Shown: positions 48,424 through 56,974 of the stretch, in pieces
Numbering within the stretch: the first letter of the stretch is position 1
Layout of the letters: each line of letters starts with the position of its first letter
Origin: Clostridiaceae bacterium
GTDB taxonomy: Bacteria > Bacillota > Clostridia > Oscillospirales > Acutalibacteraceae
Length of the DNA stretch: 64,000 bases
Assembly (NCBI GenBank): GCA_016292455.1
Contig: JAEDIL010000002.1
Location: 5,332 to 69,331 of the forward strand
Direction: 5' to 3'
Notes under the pieces: generated by a model
What the model saw: the letters and a program-made list of their open reading frames with translations, nothing else
Database searches by the model: none
What the model was told of the DNA's origin: nothing
Position numbers and translations under genes: made by a program

Positions 48424-48861
48424 TTATTCGCTGACAGTTGCGTCGATAGCGGCATCAACTGCTGCATCGGCGGCAGCCTTTTTGTCAGCATCTTTTTTTG
48501 CTTTATTAACAAGACCGGTAACCTTGTCAAACATTTCGGGAACAAGGTTCACCACTCTTTCAGCCGCATTGTCATAAGCTGTGATGTGTTTAAGCGTGAC
48601 TTCACCGTCATTGACAACAAGGAAAGCAACCGGAGTGATTGTTACGCCGGCACCGCCGCCGCCCCCGAAGAGCTCCTTCGTGTTCTTTGAGGGAAAATCT
48701 GCTCCGCCCGAAGCAAAGCCGTAGGTTACCTTTGAAACGGGAATGATCGTGATGCCGCCCTCGGCATAGATCGGTTCACCGATAATTGTGCTGGTGTCAA
48801 CAAGGTCACGAATCTTTTCAATTGTTGCACTGAGAATAGCACCTGCTGATTTTTCTGACAT
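48424..48861 (-). CDS. ytfJ: Spore protein YtfJ/GerW
   Basis: 145 residues. Core IIGEPIYAEGGITIIPVSKVTYGFASGG, then a Gly-rich GGGGGAGVTITPVAFLVV, diagnostic of the YtfJ/GerW family, needed for normal spore germination in Bacillus. The C-terminus is an Ala/Asp/Lys-rich helix (DKKAAADAAVDAAIDA). It starts 6 bases after the DUF2953 gene, its usual partner in Bacillus and Clostridia. Confidence 0.95.
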   Translation of the reverse strand: MSEKSAGAILSATIEKIRDLVDTSTIIGEPIYAEGGITIIPVSKVTYGFASGGADFPSKNTKELFGGGGGAGVTITPVAFLVVNDGEVTLKHITAYDNAAERVVNLVPEMFDKVTGLVNKAKKDADKKAAADAAVDAAIDATVSE

Positions 48862-48867
48862 TATATA

Positions 48868-49584
48868 TCATCCTTTCTTTGTTTGAGGAATTGATTCCTG
48901 AGTCGGTTCGGATTTCTTTCCTTTTTTCGCGTTTGTAAGAAACTTAATTAAAACTTTAAAAACAAGCCTGAACACAAGACCGAGTGTTGAGTTGATAATT
49001 TTCCTGACAACCAGATGGAAGTCAAAAAAGAACTCGCCGCTGCTGTTGTTTGCGAGAAAGTCAGGCTCAACCTGAGCATCGTATTTTTTAACAAGGTTAT
49101 TTGAACAAATGAAGCCAAGAATGGGATATACTTTCTGACAGGTCTGACCGTACTTGATTGCTGTTTGTGCACTGTCTCCGGTGCCGACAGTTATGTAAAG
49201 CTCAATCTCATCAAAAACAACGCTCCTGAAAAGCTTTCCGCCATAAAGCGCGAGCACATGACCAAACCTTGAAAGAACCTCAATCATTCCGTCATATCCG
49301 TTTGCCTTTACCATTTGAAGAATCGGATTAGGCTTTTTTTCCTTTGGCTTATCAGCATCTTCTGCGGACTTTTCTTTTGCGGGTTTTTCTTTTTTAGGCT
49401 TTTTATCCTTCTTCGGCTTTTTCTCGCCCAGCGGTAGGATATTTATCTTTATGAAAAGATACCTGATTGAAAGATAGATCTTTTCGCCGTATGAGAAAGA
49501 AACATGGACCGGTACGGACAGAACTAAAACGAAAAAAGCAATAATTCCTCCCAGAATACAAAGAAAAATCTGAAATCCTGTCAC
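48868..49584 (-). CDS. DUF2953 membrane protein
   Basis: 238 residues. One N-terminal membrane helix (about 5-27), a highly charged Lys/Glu/Pro linker (about 55-85), and a C-terminal domain with two hydrophobic segments. DUF2953 proteins are encoded beside ytfJ in spore formers (Bacillus YtfI), as here, suggesting a role in spore envelope or germination; no activity is known. Start is GTG at 49584 after GAAAGGAGCGG. Confidence 0.88.
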   Translation of the reverse strand: MTGFQIFLCILGGIIAFFVLVLSVPVHVSFSYGEKIYLSIRYLFIKINILPLGEKKPKKDKKPKKEKPAKEKSAEDADKPKEKKPNPILQMVKANGYDGMIEVLSRFGHVLALYGGKLFRSVVFDEIELYITVGTGDSAQTAIKYGQTCQKVYPILGFICSNNLVKKYDAQVEPDFLANNSSGEFFFDFHLVVRKIINSTLGLVFRLVFKVLIKFLTNAKKGKKSEPTQESIPQTKKG

Positions 49585-49630
49585 AACACCGCTCCTTTCA
49601 CAATAAGCTTTATATATGTTACCCTAAAAT

Positions 49631-50230
49631 TTATAATTCGTCAACTGTTTGATTAAAATCATTTTCGTCCGTTTGTAAATTTTCTTCGGTTTTACTGTCT
49701 GAATCAGTGCTTTCAGCACCTTTTTCCGGTATCGGCGGAAGATCATCAAGAGAAGAAAGGCAGAAGCACCGCAAAAAATCAGGTGTTGTTCCGTATACCA
49801 ACGGTCTTCCGGGAAGATCAAGACGACCTTTTTCCTCAATAAGCATACGCTGACAAAGCGTAGAAATGACAGCAGAGCAGTCAACTCCGCGAATCTGTTC
49901 AACAAAGGCTTTTGTCACCGGCTGATTATAAGCAATAATTGCAAGGACTTCAAAGGCAGCCTGCGAGAGCGGAGTGTTCCGCTTGCTTTCAAGTGCCTGT
50001 CTGACCGGCTCGGCGTACTGTTTTCTTGTACATAGCTGGTACTTATTATCAAGCTTTAAAATACAAAGCCCACCGTCTTTTTCGTCATAGAGCGCGCGAA
50101 GATTTTCAAGCACCTGACCGAGCAAAAGCTCGTCCGTTTCAAGCGTCTGAGCAAGCTTTTCAAGCTCAATCGGTTCTCCGACGGCAAACAGTATTGCTTC
50201 TATTGTATTTTGCAGCTCCTTCATGTTCAT
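49631..50230 (-). CDS. scpB: Segregation and condensation protein ScpB
   Basis: 199 residues. Tandem winged-helix protein of the SMC-ScpAB condensin. ELQNTIEAILFAVGEPIELEKLA at the start and LSQAAFEVLAIIAYNQPVTKAFVEQIRGVD with GRPLVYGTTPDFLRCFCL are family signatures; a disordered acidic tail of about 40 residues follows. It overlaps scpA by 4 bases (ATGA). Confidence 0.96.
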   Translation of the reverse strand: MNMKELQNTIEAILFAVGEPIELEKLAQTLETDELLLGQVLENLRALYDEKDGGLCILKLDNKYQLCTRKQYAEPVRQALESKRNTPLSQAAFEVLAIIAYNQPVTKAFVEQIRGVDCSAVISTLCQRMLIEEKGRLDLPGRPLVYGTTPDFLRCFCLSSLDDLPPIPEKGAESTDSDSKTEENLQTDENDFNQTVDEL

Positions 50231-50940
50231 TGTTTTTTACCACTCTTTCTGTTAAGTGACACCATACTGTTATCATCACTCAATGTTATTCTGCCGTTCT
50301 TTACAAGTTCAAGAACGGCAAGAAAGGTTGCAACAAGCTCCGAACGCGAATCGCTTGCTGCAAAAAGCTCGCTGAGTTTTGCTCTTGCACTTTTGAGAAG
50401 CCGGCGATAAATATACACTATTCTTGAATTGACCGAAACGATTTTGTGGGCAACAATTGAATTGAAAGCTTCAATCGGCGGCGGCAGTTTTCTTTTTCCT
50501 TTTCCGACAGCACTAAGATATGCAGAGAGAATCAATGAGGGTTCATGGTTAAGTCTGTATGTCATATCCTTCGGAAGCTGCTGAGGTTTTCTGCAAATAT
50601 GGTTCACACCGTCCGACTGTTCGGAAAGCTTTTCTGCCATCAGTTTACAGTCCCTGTATTCAATCAGCTCACCGGAAAGTTCAAGCTTCAGCTGCTCTGC
50701 TTCCTCATGAACCGGAAGGAGCGACACAGTCTTGATATATACAAGGCGGGCGGCCATTTCAATGAACTCGCTTGCAATATCCATATCCGCCTCTTTCATC
50801 CGACGGACGTAGTCAACATACTGCTCAACAAGCTCGAAAATCGGTATATCATTGATATTCAGTTTGTGTTTGTTAATCAGGTGCAGCAAAAGGTCAAGCG
50901 GACCCTCAAATACATCAATTTTATAGTTCAGCTTATCCAT
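50227..50940 (-). CDS. scpA: Segregation and condensation protein ScpA
   Basis: 237 residues. Kleisin subunit bridging the SMC heads. The N-terminal FEGPLDLLLHLINKHKLNI motif and the C-terminal winged helix (ELVATFLAVLELVKNGRITL) are clear. It begins 3 bases after the M50 protease gene and couples to scpB. Confidence 0.96.
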   Translation of the reverse strand: MDKLNYKIDVFEGPLDLLLHLINKHKLNINDIPIFELVEQYVDYVRRMKEADMDIASEFIEMAARLVYIKTVSLLPVHEEAEQLKLELSGELIEYRDCKLMAEKLSEQSDGVNHICRKPQQLPKDMTYRLNHEPSLILSAYLSAVGKGKRKLPPPIEAFNSIVAHKIVSVNSRIVYIYRRLLKSARAKLSELFAASDSRSELVATFLAVLELVKNGRITLSDDNSMVSLNRKSGKKQ

Positions 50941-50943
50941 TAT

Positions 50944-51624
50944 TCACCCAACCCGAAGACCGAATATTGACGCCGCAAGTCTGACCATTGCTCCGGAAAC
51001 GGAGCTTGTTAAAAATGCCATCGGCGTATCAAGAACACCAAGCAGAATAATGATAAAGAAGCCGTAAACAAAATAGCGTTCATACTGCATAAATTTAAAG
51101 TGTATCCTGTCCGGCAAAACTGCCGAAATAATTCTTGAACCGTCGAGCGGCGGAATGGGAATAAGGTTAAAAACGGCGAGCGAAACATTGATTTGTACAA
51201 CATAAAGGCAAAAAACAGCAATTGCGTGAATAGCGCTTCCCTGTGCCGGAGAACCGAAGCGAAAAATTGCGCAGTACACCAGCGAAAAAACGAACGCAAG
51301 AAGCAAATTTGAAAACGGTCCGGCAAAGGCAGTGACGCCTATTCCGAGCTTTCTGTTTTTAAAGTTATTCGTATTGACGGGAACCGGCTTTGCATAGCCG
51401 AAGCCGGCAATAATCAGCATCAGAGCTCCGAACAAATCCAGATGTGCCAACGGATTGAGTGTCAGTCTTCCCGAATACTTCGCCGTTTTGTCGCCGAGCT
51501 TCGTTGCAACAAGCGCGTGTGCAAACTCATGAACCGGGAGAATGCAGAACATTACGAACACTCTCGCGAACAGGTTCAGAACAAGCTCAATTGTAAATCC
51601 GTTTCTGAAAAGGTCATATATCAT
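50944..51624 (-). CDS. M50 site-2-protease-like membrane metallopeptidase
   Basis: 226 residues, about six membrane helices. The zinc motif VHEFAHALVA (H32, E33, H36) and the second ligand in NLIPIPPLDGSRI are intact, and a SxxGP-like AFAGPFSNLLL segment is present. It cleaves within membranes; the target is unknown. Start ATG at 51624, inside the end of prmC (11-base overlap), preceded by AAAGGA. Located before scpA as in many Clostridia. Confidence 0.93.
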   Translation of the reverse strand: MIYDLFRNGFTIELVLNLFARVFVMFCILPVHEFAHALVATKLGDKTAKYSGRLTLNPLAHLDLFGALMLIIAGFGYAKPVPVNTNNFKNRKLGIGVTAFAGPFSNLLLAFVFSLVYCAIFRFGSPAQGSAIHAIAVFCLYVVQINVSLAVFNLIPIPPLDGSRIISAVLPDRIHFKFMQYERYFVYGFFIIILLGVLDTPMAFLTSSVSGAMVRLAASIFGLRVG

Positions 51625-52480
51625 ATTTTTCCTTTCCGGCAATGACAAAGCGGTCAATGCCGTTAAAATCTTTGATTATTGAAATGTCTCCGGAATATTC
51701 TGAAAACATTGCTGCCACGTCGTCCGCCTGTTCATCGCCGCATTCAACCGCAATAAAGCCGCCTTCGTTCAGGTACGGCAGCCACTTTTCGGCAAGGGCG
51801 CGATAAAAAACAAGTCCGTCCTCTCCTCCGTCAAGAGCAACAACAGGTTCTTTTTTGACCTCCGTTTGAAGCAGAGGCAATTCAAATGTGCTGATATACG
51901 GCGGATTTGAAACGATTATATCCGGTCTAGGCAAAAAGCCGAAAGCTTCATAGCCTTTCAGAACATCACCTTTAATTGCCGGAACAGAACGCGCAACACC
52001 AAGTGAAATGCGGTTTTCATTCAGGTATCCGAGCGCTTCATCAGAGTATTCAACAAGATACACATCAAGCAAAGGCAGAGTTTTTTTCAGCGAAATGCCG
52101 ATGCAGCCTGTTCCGGAACAAAGATCAAAAACAGTGAGACCGGCTTTACACTTGTCAATTCGGTCAATAACAAGCGAACAGAGCTCCTCGGTTTCCGGAC
52201 GCGGAGCAAGGACACCTTCACCGACTTTAAAAGTATAGCCGAAAAAATCCCATTCACCCAGAACATATTGGAGCGGCTCTCTTCTGATTCTTCTGTGAAC
52301 CATATTGACGGCTCTGTCAACAACAAAAGGTTCGGCAACAGCGCCTTTGTTCAGTAAAAATGCTGTCTGATCACATCTGAGAGCTTTCTGAATAATGAAC
52401 CGCGCTTCATTTTCTGCGTTCCCGATTCCGTTTTCCGAAAGCGCGTCACAACAGCTTTTGTATAATTCAGATACTGTCAT
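51614..52480 (-). CDS. prmC: Release factor glutamine methyltransferase PrmC
   Basis: 288 residues. Methylates the GGQ Gln of RF1/RF2. The N-terminal helical domain is followed by the SAM-binding FDLCSGTGCIGISLK and the catalytic SNPPYISTFEL (NPPY). It begins 4 bases after the DUF1385 gene. The usual partner prfA is not adjacent in this window. Confidence 0.95.
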   Translation of the reverse strand: MTVSELYKSCCDALSENGIGNAENEARFIIQKALRCDQTAFLLNKGAVAEPFVVDRAVNMVHRRIRREPLQYVLGEWDFFGYTFKVGEGVLAPRPETEELCSLVIDRIDKCKAGLTVFDLCSGTGCIGISLKKTLPLLDVYLVEYSDEALGYLNENRISLGVARSVPAIKGDVLKGYEAFGFLPRPDIIVSNPPYISTFELPLLQTEVKKEPVVALDGGEDGLVFYRALAEKWLPYLNEGGFIAVECGDEQADDVAAMFSEYSGDISIIKDFNGIDRFVIAGKEKYDI

Positions 52481-52484
52481 ACCG

Positions 52485-53471
52485 TCAAATTGCGTCGTCA
52501 GCCGGGTTATCCGTGATTACGGTTCTAAACGCTGCAAGAGCAACCTCAATCATCGAATCGTCCGGCTCTTTCGTAGTAAGGCGCTGCATCCACAATCCGG
52601 GTGCGGAGAGAATTTTTACAAACAGATTATCATGCTTTCCGGCGTACTTTATGAACTCATAGCCAAAGCCCATAACAAGCGGAAGAATTAACAGCTTGAC
52701 AATCATCCACACCGCAACATTATTCCGCAGACCGGGGAAAGCAACGGAAACACACGAGGAAAATATGACGCTGATTATTATCATTACAAACATAAAGCTT
52801 GTTCCGCAGCGCGGATGAAAGCGAAGCTGTTTGCGGACATTTTCAACCGTCAGTTCCAGACCTTTTTCATAGCAGAAAATTGTTTTATGCTCTGCGCCAT
52901 GATACATAAAGGTTCTCCGAATATCTTTCATCAATGACACCGCAGCAATATAGGCAACAAAAATCACCATGCGCATAACGCCCTCAATTAGTGCTCTGTA
53001 ATTTGTTATCGCTCCCGAAGAAGCATTATTGATGAGGTCGGCAATTTTGGTAGGAAGCCAGAAAAAAAGCGCAAAGGCAAGCAGAACTCCGAGAACCGAA
53101 GCCGCACCGGTAATTACACCCATGACTTTTTTGCTCAGATGCTCATTAAGCCATTTATCAAGCTTTGAAGCGTTCTCTTCGGAGCTTTCAATATCCTCCA
53201 AACCGGATTTTTCTGCGGATTCCATAAGACACTTATAACCGAATATCATTGATTCAACAAAATTGACACAGCCGCGGATAATCGGCCAACCGAGAAACTT
53301 GATCTTGTCACGAATATGCCTGACCTGCTTTTCTTCGGTGTCGATTGAGCCGTCCGGAAGTCTGACGGAAACCGCCGCTCCTTTCGGACCCATCATCATT
53401 ATTCCTTCAATCAACGCCTGCCCGCCGACAGATGTCTTGTGAACTATGTCATTCTCTTTTTTCTTGTTCAA
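52485..53471 (-). CDS. DUF1385 (YqhQ-like) membrane protein
   Basis: 328 residues. Opens with TSVGGQALIEGIMMMGPKG, the DUF1385 signature, followed by several membrane helices and a conserved YHGAEHKTIFCYE with RFHPRCGTSFM. Function unknown; the gene typically precedes prmC in Clostridia. Start is TTG at 53471, overlapping the kinase stop codon (TTGA), with AGGAGGAACAG upstream. Confidence 0.92.
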   Translation of the reverse strand: MNKKKENDIVHKTSVGGQALIEGIMMMGPKGAAVSVRLPDGSIDTEEKQVRHIRDKIKFLGWPIIRGCVNFVESMIFGYKCLMESAEKSGLEDIESSEENASKLDKWLNEHLSKKVMGVITGAASVLGVLLAFALFFWLPTKIADLINNASSGAITNYRALIEGVMRMVIFVAYIAAVSLMKDIRRTFMYHGAEHKTIFCYEKGLELTVENVRKQLRFHPRCGTSFMFVMIIISVIFSSCVSVAFPGLRNNVAVWMIVKLLILPLVMGFGYEFIKYAGKHDNLFVKILSAPGLWMQRLTTKEPDDSMIEVALAAFRTVITDNPADDAI

Positions 53472-54931
53472 CTCTGTTCCTCCTTTTTGTAAACAGGCAA
53501 CATAACGGTAACCTTTGTTCCGTTGCCTTCGTTGCTGTTTATTCTTAAAATACCGCTGTGCAGTTTGACTATCTCATCAACAACAGCAAGACCTATACCG
53601 GTTCCGTGCTTTTCATTGTTAGCTTTATAAAACTTCTCTTTCACGTGGTTCAAATCATTCTTAGAAATTCCGCAACCGTTGTCGGTAAAGATTATTTTAA
53701 CATACTTTTTTGCGTTTTCAACCGAAATTGTAATTTTTCCGCCACTTTCTGTGTATTTTACGGCATTATCGAGAATGTTGATGAACACCTGACAAATTCT
53801 GTCGCTGTCGCCGAAAACAAAGCTTTCTTCTTCCTCCGGTAATTCCAGGAAAAGCTCTTTACCCTCGGCCGACGCCTTAGGCTGATACATTATGTACGCC
53901 TGCTGAACTTCGGCGATTATGTCAACAACAGCGCTTTTCATGACAAGCTTTCCGCTTTGCATTCTTGAAAAATCTAGCAATTCCTCAACCATGCCATAAA
54001 GTCGTGAAGTCTCAGAAATAATGATTCCGAGTCCTTTTTTCATAACCTCATCCTTGTCGTCGGCAACGGAATATAGCGTTTCCCCCCATCCCTTTATCGC
54101 CGTGAGAGGAGTGCGGATTTCATGTGAGACCGTTGAGATGAAACTGTTTTTCATGTTTTCCGTTTCACCGAGCTGTTCTGCCATATTATTGATGGTTTCG
54201 CAAAGCTCACCGAGTTCATCGTCTGTGTGCGGAGATGAAATCCTCACAGAAAAGTCCCCTGTTGCAACGCGTTTTGCTGTCTGATTTATAACTTTAACGG
54301 GATTGACTATTGAAGAAACGAAATAATAGCCGCTGTTGAACATAAGCATGATTATCAAAAGAAAGCTGACAATAATTATCCCGATAACTAAACCGAGCTG
54401 TCTGTTCATGTCGCGAAGAGAAACGATATATCTCACGGCTCCGAAGCTGTTGCCGTCCGGGGCTGTGAGAATATAGCTCATCGTCATAACGGGCTCACCC
54501 CACGGCATTCTGGTTCTGGACATCGCCAGCTTACTTTCCGAAGATAACGCTTCGTAATAATCAGTCATTTCATCAAAATTACTGACATCATATCCTCCGG
54601 AAGAAACAATCGGGTTTCCGTTTTTGTCAATTACCCAGATGTCAGCCTTATCCCTGTATTCATAGCTTTCGGCGTATGCCACAGCTGCTTTAAGGAACGC
54701 TTCTTCGTCGTTTGCGTAATAGCTGAAATACGCTTCGGCAACGTCGGTATTGCATGACTTCAAGATCATCTGTGCGGCATGGTAATAGCGCAGATATGTT
54801 GAGTTGATAAGAATGGCAGTTATTATCAGCAGAAAAACCGTTGTAACCAAAAATATGTTGCGAAGCCATCTAGCTTTGATTGTCTTGCCGGTTACAGCGC
54901 CACCGATATTTTTCAGTTTTCTGCGACCCAT
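53468..54931 (-). CDS. Membrane sensor histidine kinase
   Basis: 487 residues. Two membrane helices (about 27-45 and 181-203) enclose an extracellular sensor of about 135 residues with a dCache/PAS-like WVIDKNGNPIVSSGG segment; HAMP (about 204-256); HisKA with phospho-acceptor H270 in VSHEIRTPLTAIKGWGE; and HATPase with N-box ILDNAVKY, G1 DNGCGIS and G2 GTGIGLAVV. It resembles the WalK/PhoR class. It overlaps the response regulator by 19 bases. The secreted beta-propeller-like protein encoded upstream may be linked to the sensed signal. Confidence 0.94.
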   Translation of the reverse strand: MGRRKLKNIGGAVTGKTIKARWLRNIFLVTTVFLLIITAILINSTYLRYYHAAQMILKSCNTDVAEAYFSYYANDEEAFLKAAVAYAESYEYRDKADIWVIDKNGNPIVSSGGYDVSNFDEMTDYYEALSSESKLAMSRTRMPWGEPVMTMSYILTAPDGNSFGAVRYIVSLRDMNRQLGLVIGIIIVSFLLIIMLMFNSGYYFVSSIVNPVKVINQTAKRVATGDFSVRISSPHTDDELGELCETINNMAEQLGETENMKNSFISTVSHEIRTPLTAIKGWGETLYSVADDKDEVMKKGLGIIISETSRLYGMVEELLDFSRMQSGKLVMKSAVVDIIAEVQQAYIMYQPKASAEGKELFLELPEEEESFVFGDSDRICQVFINILDNAVKYTESGGKITISVENAKKYVKIIFTDNGCGISKNDLNHVKEKFYKANNEKHGTGIGLAVVDEIVKLHSGILRINSNEGNGTKVTVMLPVYKKEEQS

Positions 54932-55617
54932 TTATATCCCTTTCCCCAAACGGTGATCAAATGCTCAGGACATGACGGATCCTTTTCAACTTTCAGGCGA
55001 AGCCTTCTGATATTTACATCAACAACCTTATCATCGCCGAAGTATCCCCCTCCCCAGACACGTTCAAGAATTTCTTCGCGCGAAATTGTTGTGTCGGGCT
55101 GAGAAAAAAAGTATTCAAGAATCTGAAACTCAATCTGAGACAGCTCGATTCTTTGATTTCCGGTAATGACGGCTCGCTTTTTTGTGCTGAGAATATAATC
55201 GCCGCAAACCATTTCATCGCTGTGAGTGTTGAGCAGCTCCTTGTTGAGTTTTACACGTCTGTAAACAGCCTCTATTCTCGCAAGCAGCTCAGTTACCGAA
55301 AACGGCTTTGTAATATAATCATCTGCACCTGAATAAAGTCCGTATATTTTGTCAGACTCCTGAGTCTTTGCGGTAAGAAAAATTACACCGACGCCCGGTG
55401 ACAATTCACGGATGCGTTTGCACGCATCAATGCCGTTCATTAAAGGCATCATATAGTCAAGAAGAACAATATCAATGTTCTCTTTGTCTTTTTCAAATAA
55501 TTCGACTGCTTCTTTTCCGTTTTCCGCTTCAACAACACAGTATCCGGAATGAGTAAGATTCAGTGTAATGAACTCCCTGATTGCAGCCTCATCTTCGGCA
55601 ATTAGAATACTTTTCAA
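54913..55617 (-). CDS. OmpR/PhoB-family response regulator
   Basis: 234 residues. Receiver domain with acidic pocket E8-D9, phospho-acceptor D54 (LLDYMMP), Thr in FLTAKTQ, and Lys in YITKPFS; C-terminal winged-helix DNA-binding domain ending in TVWGKGYKW. Start is TTG at 55617: GGAGGGATAAAA precedes it and the product then begins MKSILIAEDE, as regulators of this family do. The upstream in-frame codons would add a basic stretch without homology. Confidence 0.94.
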   Translation of the reverse strand: MKSILIAEDEAAIREFITLNLTHSGYCVVEAENGKEAVELFEKDKENIDIVLLDYMMPLMNGIDACKRIRELSPGVGVIFLTAKTQESDKIYGLYSGADDYITKPFSVTELLARIEAVYRRVKLNKELLNTHSDEMVCGDYILSTKKRAVITGNQRIELSQIEFQILEYFFSQPDTTISREEILERVWGGGYFGDDKVVDVNIRRLRLKVEKDPSCPEHLITVWGKGYKWVAEN

Positions 55618-55631
55618 TTTTATCCCTCCGT

Positions 55632-56951
55632 TCACACAAAAATAATGCTTGAAGCAACCAGCCTTTTTGTCAGACCTAATATGCTTCCTCTTTCTGTTAT
55701 GCGGCAATAGAAGCTGTTGCCCTTGTGACTGTCAATATATCTGTACAGTGTGGAGATCAGGCTCATTTCGCCGCTGCCGTCAATAAATAATTCAAGCAAA
55801 AGCTGCGGGTCATCAGTGGGCTGCATTGAAAAATCCGACTCGTAAAAGCAAAGTCTTTTTCCGTCTTCCGAAAGAACCGGATAAGAGTTACCTTCAATAG
55901 CCGACGGTATGCAGAAATAATAGCCGTTTTCTCTGTTGTCATAATAATAGCAGACGGTTTTCATTTCATCCTGTTGAAGGCACTTCCATTCAATAAGACT
56001 GAAACTTCCTGCACTATGCTCAATATTCCTTTTTGTCGGAATTTCAACAACACCGTCATTGTTGATGTCGCTGCAAAAAACATTTATGCTCCTTTTTGTC
56101 AACGAGCAGAATGTTTCTCCGTCAATATAGCAGCGTCTGAGGTTGGAAGAAGCAAGATCAAAAATCAGCAGTTCGGTTGACAAAAGTCCGTCGGCAACAT
56201 AACCGTCAACATAGATACGGCTGCTTGCAGTTCTCCGGTTTACATCAAAGCTCAGACCTGAAACAGTAGTAATTGACGGATCAATATCTGTTTCGGATAT
56301 TTTCCGGAACTTATCGGCAGAATAAGAAAACAAAGCCAGTTTCTGGACCGGCGGTTCAATTGAAAAATCTGCAGAAATAACAGCAATTTCGGTTTGCTTA
56401 TCAGAGTTTATATCAAACAAACCAAAAGACGTATACTTTGAATCAAATATCTGTGTCAGCAAATCATTCTTTTCATCAAATCTATAAACACTTATCTGCT
56501 GCATTATGTTGTTCTTTTGAAGACCCCATCCGACAACAACTTCATTCTTGCCGTCACCGTCAAGATCGGCAAACTCGACCTGTTTAATTTCGTTGAACTC
56601 ACTGTTCACACCCGTTGAAGATACCCAGCCGCTGTCAGTCTGAGAAAGAATCTGCATACAAATTGAGTCACCCGACTTTACAGTTGAATAGAACGCAACA
56701 ACTTCATTTTTGCCGTCGGCATTCAGGTCTGTGTAAACAAGGGCTGACCGGTGTGAGCCGTCGGTCGGGGTTTTAAGCGTGTACTTACCTTCGGCGCCTT
56801 TTTCAATAGCATTCCAGATTTGTCCGTCTCCTCCGTCCTGAGCCGGAGCATGAAAGAGCGAATCAATCGGTTCCGATTCGGAAGCAAAGGCAAAAAGCAA
56901 AGCAGCCGCAATGAGCGCCAGAACAATCATTGCAGTTGTGTATTTTTTCAT
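55632..56951 (-). CDS. Secreted FG-GAP/VCBS-repeat protein beside the two-component system
   Basis: 439 residues. Signal peptide (about 1-25, hydrophobic core IVLALIAAALLFAF) followed by repeats of the calcium-binding beta-propeller type: DLNADGKNEVV, DLDGDGKNEVVVGW, DINSDKQTEIAV and DINNDGVVEIP. The last two have lost some ligands. The protein is otherwise unassigned. It lies 14 bases before the response regulator gene, so it is very likely co-expressed with the two-component system and could be a ligand-binding accessory or a target. ATG at 56951 follows AAAGGGGTG. Confidence 0.82.
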   Translation of the reverse strand: MKKYTTAMIVLALIAAALLFAFASESEPIDSLFHAPAQDGGDGQIWNAIEKGAEGKYTLKTPTDGSHRSALVYTDLNADGKNEVVAFYSTVKSGDSICMQILSQTDSGWVSSTGVNSEFNEIKQVEFADLDGDGKNEVVVGWGLQKNNIMQQISVYRFDEKNDLLTQIFDSKYTSFGLFDINSDKQTEIAVISADFSIEPPVQKLALFSYSADKFRKISETDIDPSITTVSGLSFDVNRRTASSRIYVDGYVADGLLSTELLIFDLASSNLRRCYIDGETFCSLTKRSINVFCSDINNDGVVEIPTKRNIEHSAGSFSLIEWKCLQQDEMKTVCYYYDNRENGYYFCIPSAIEGNSYPVLSEDGKRLCFYESDFSMQPTDDPQLLLELFIDGSGEMSLISTLYRYIDSHKGNSFYCRITERGSILGLTKRLVASSIIFV

Positions 56952-56974
56952 GCTTTTCACCCCTTTTTTAAATA

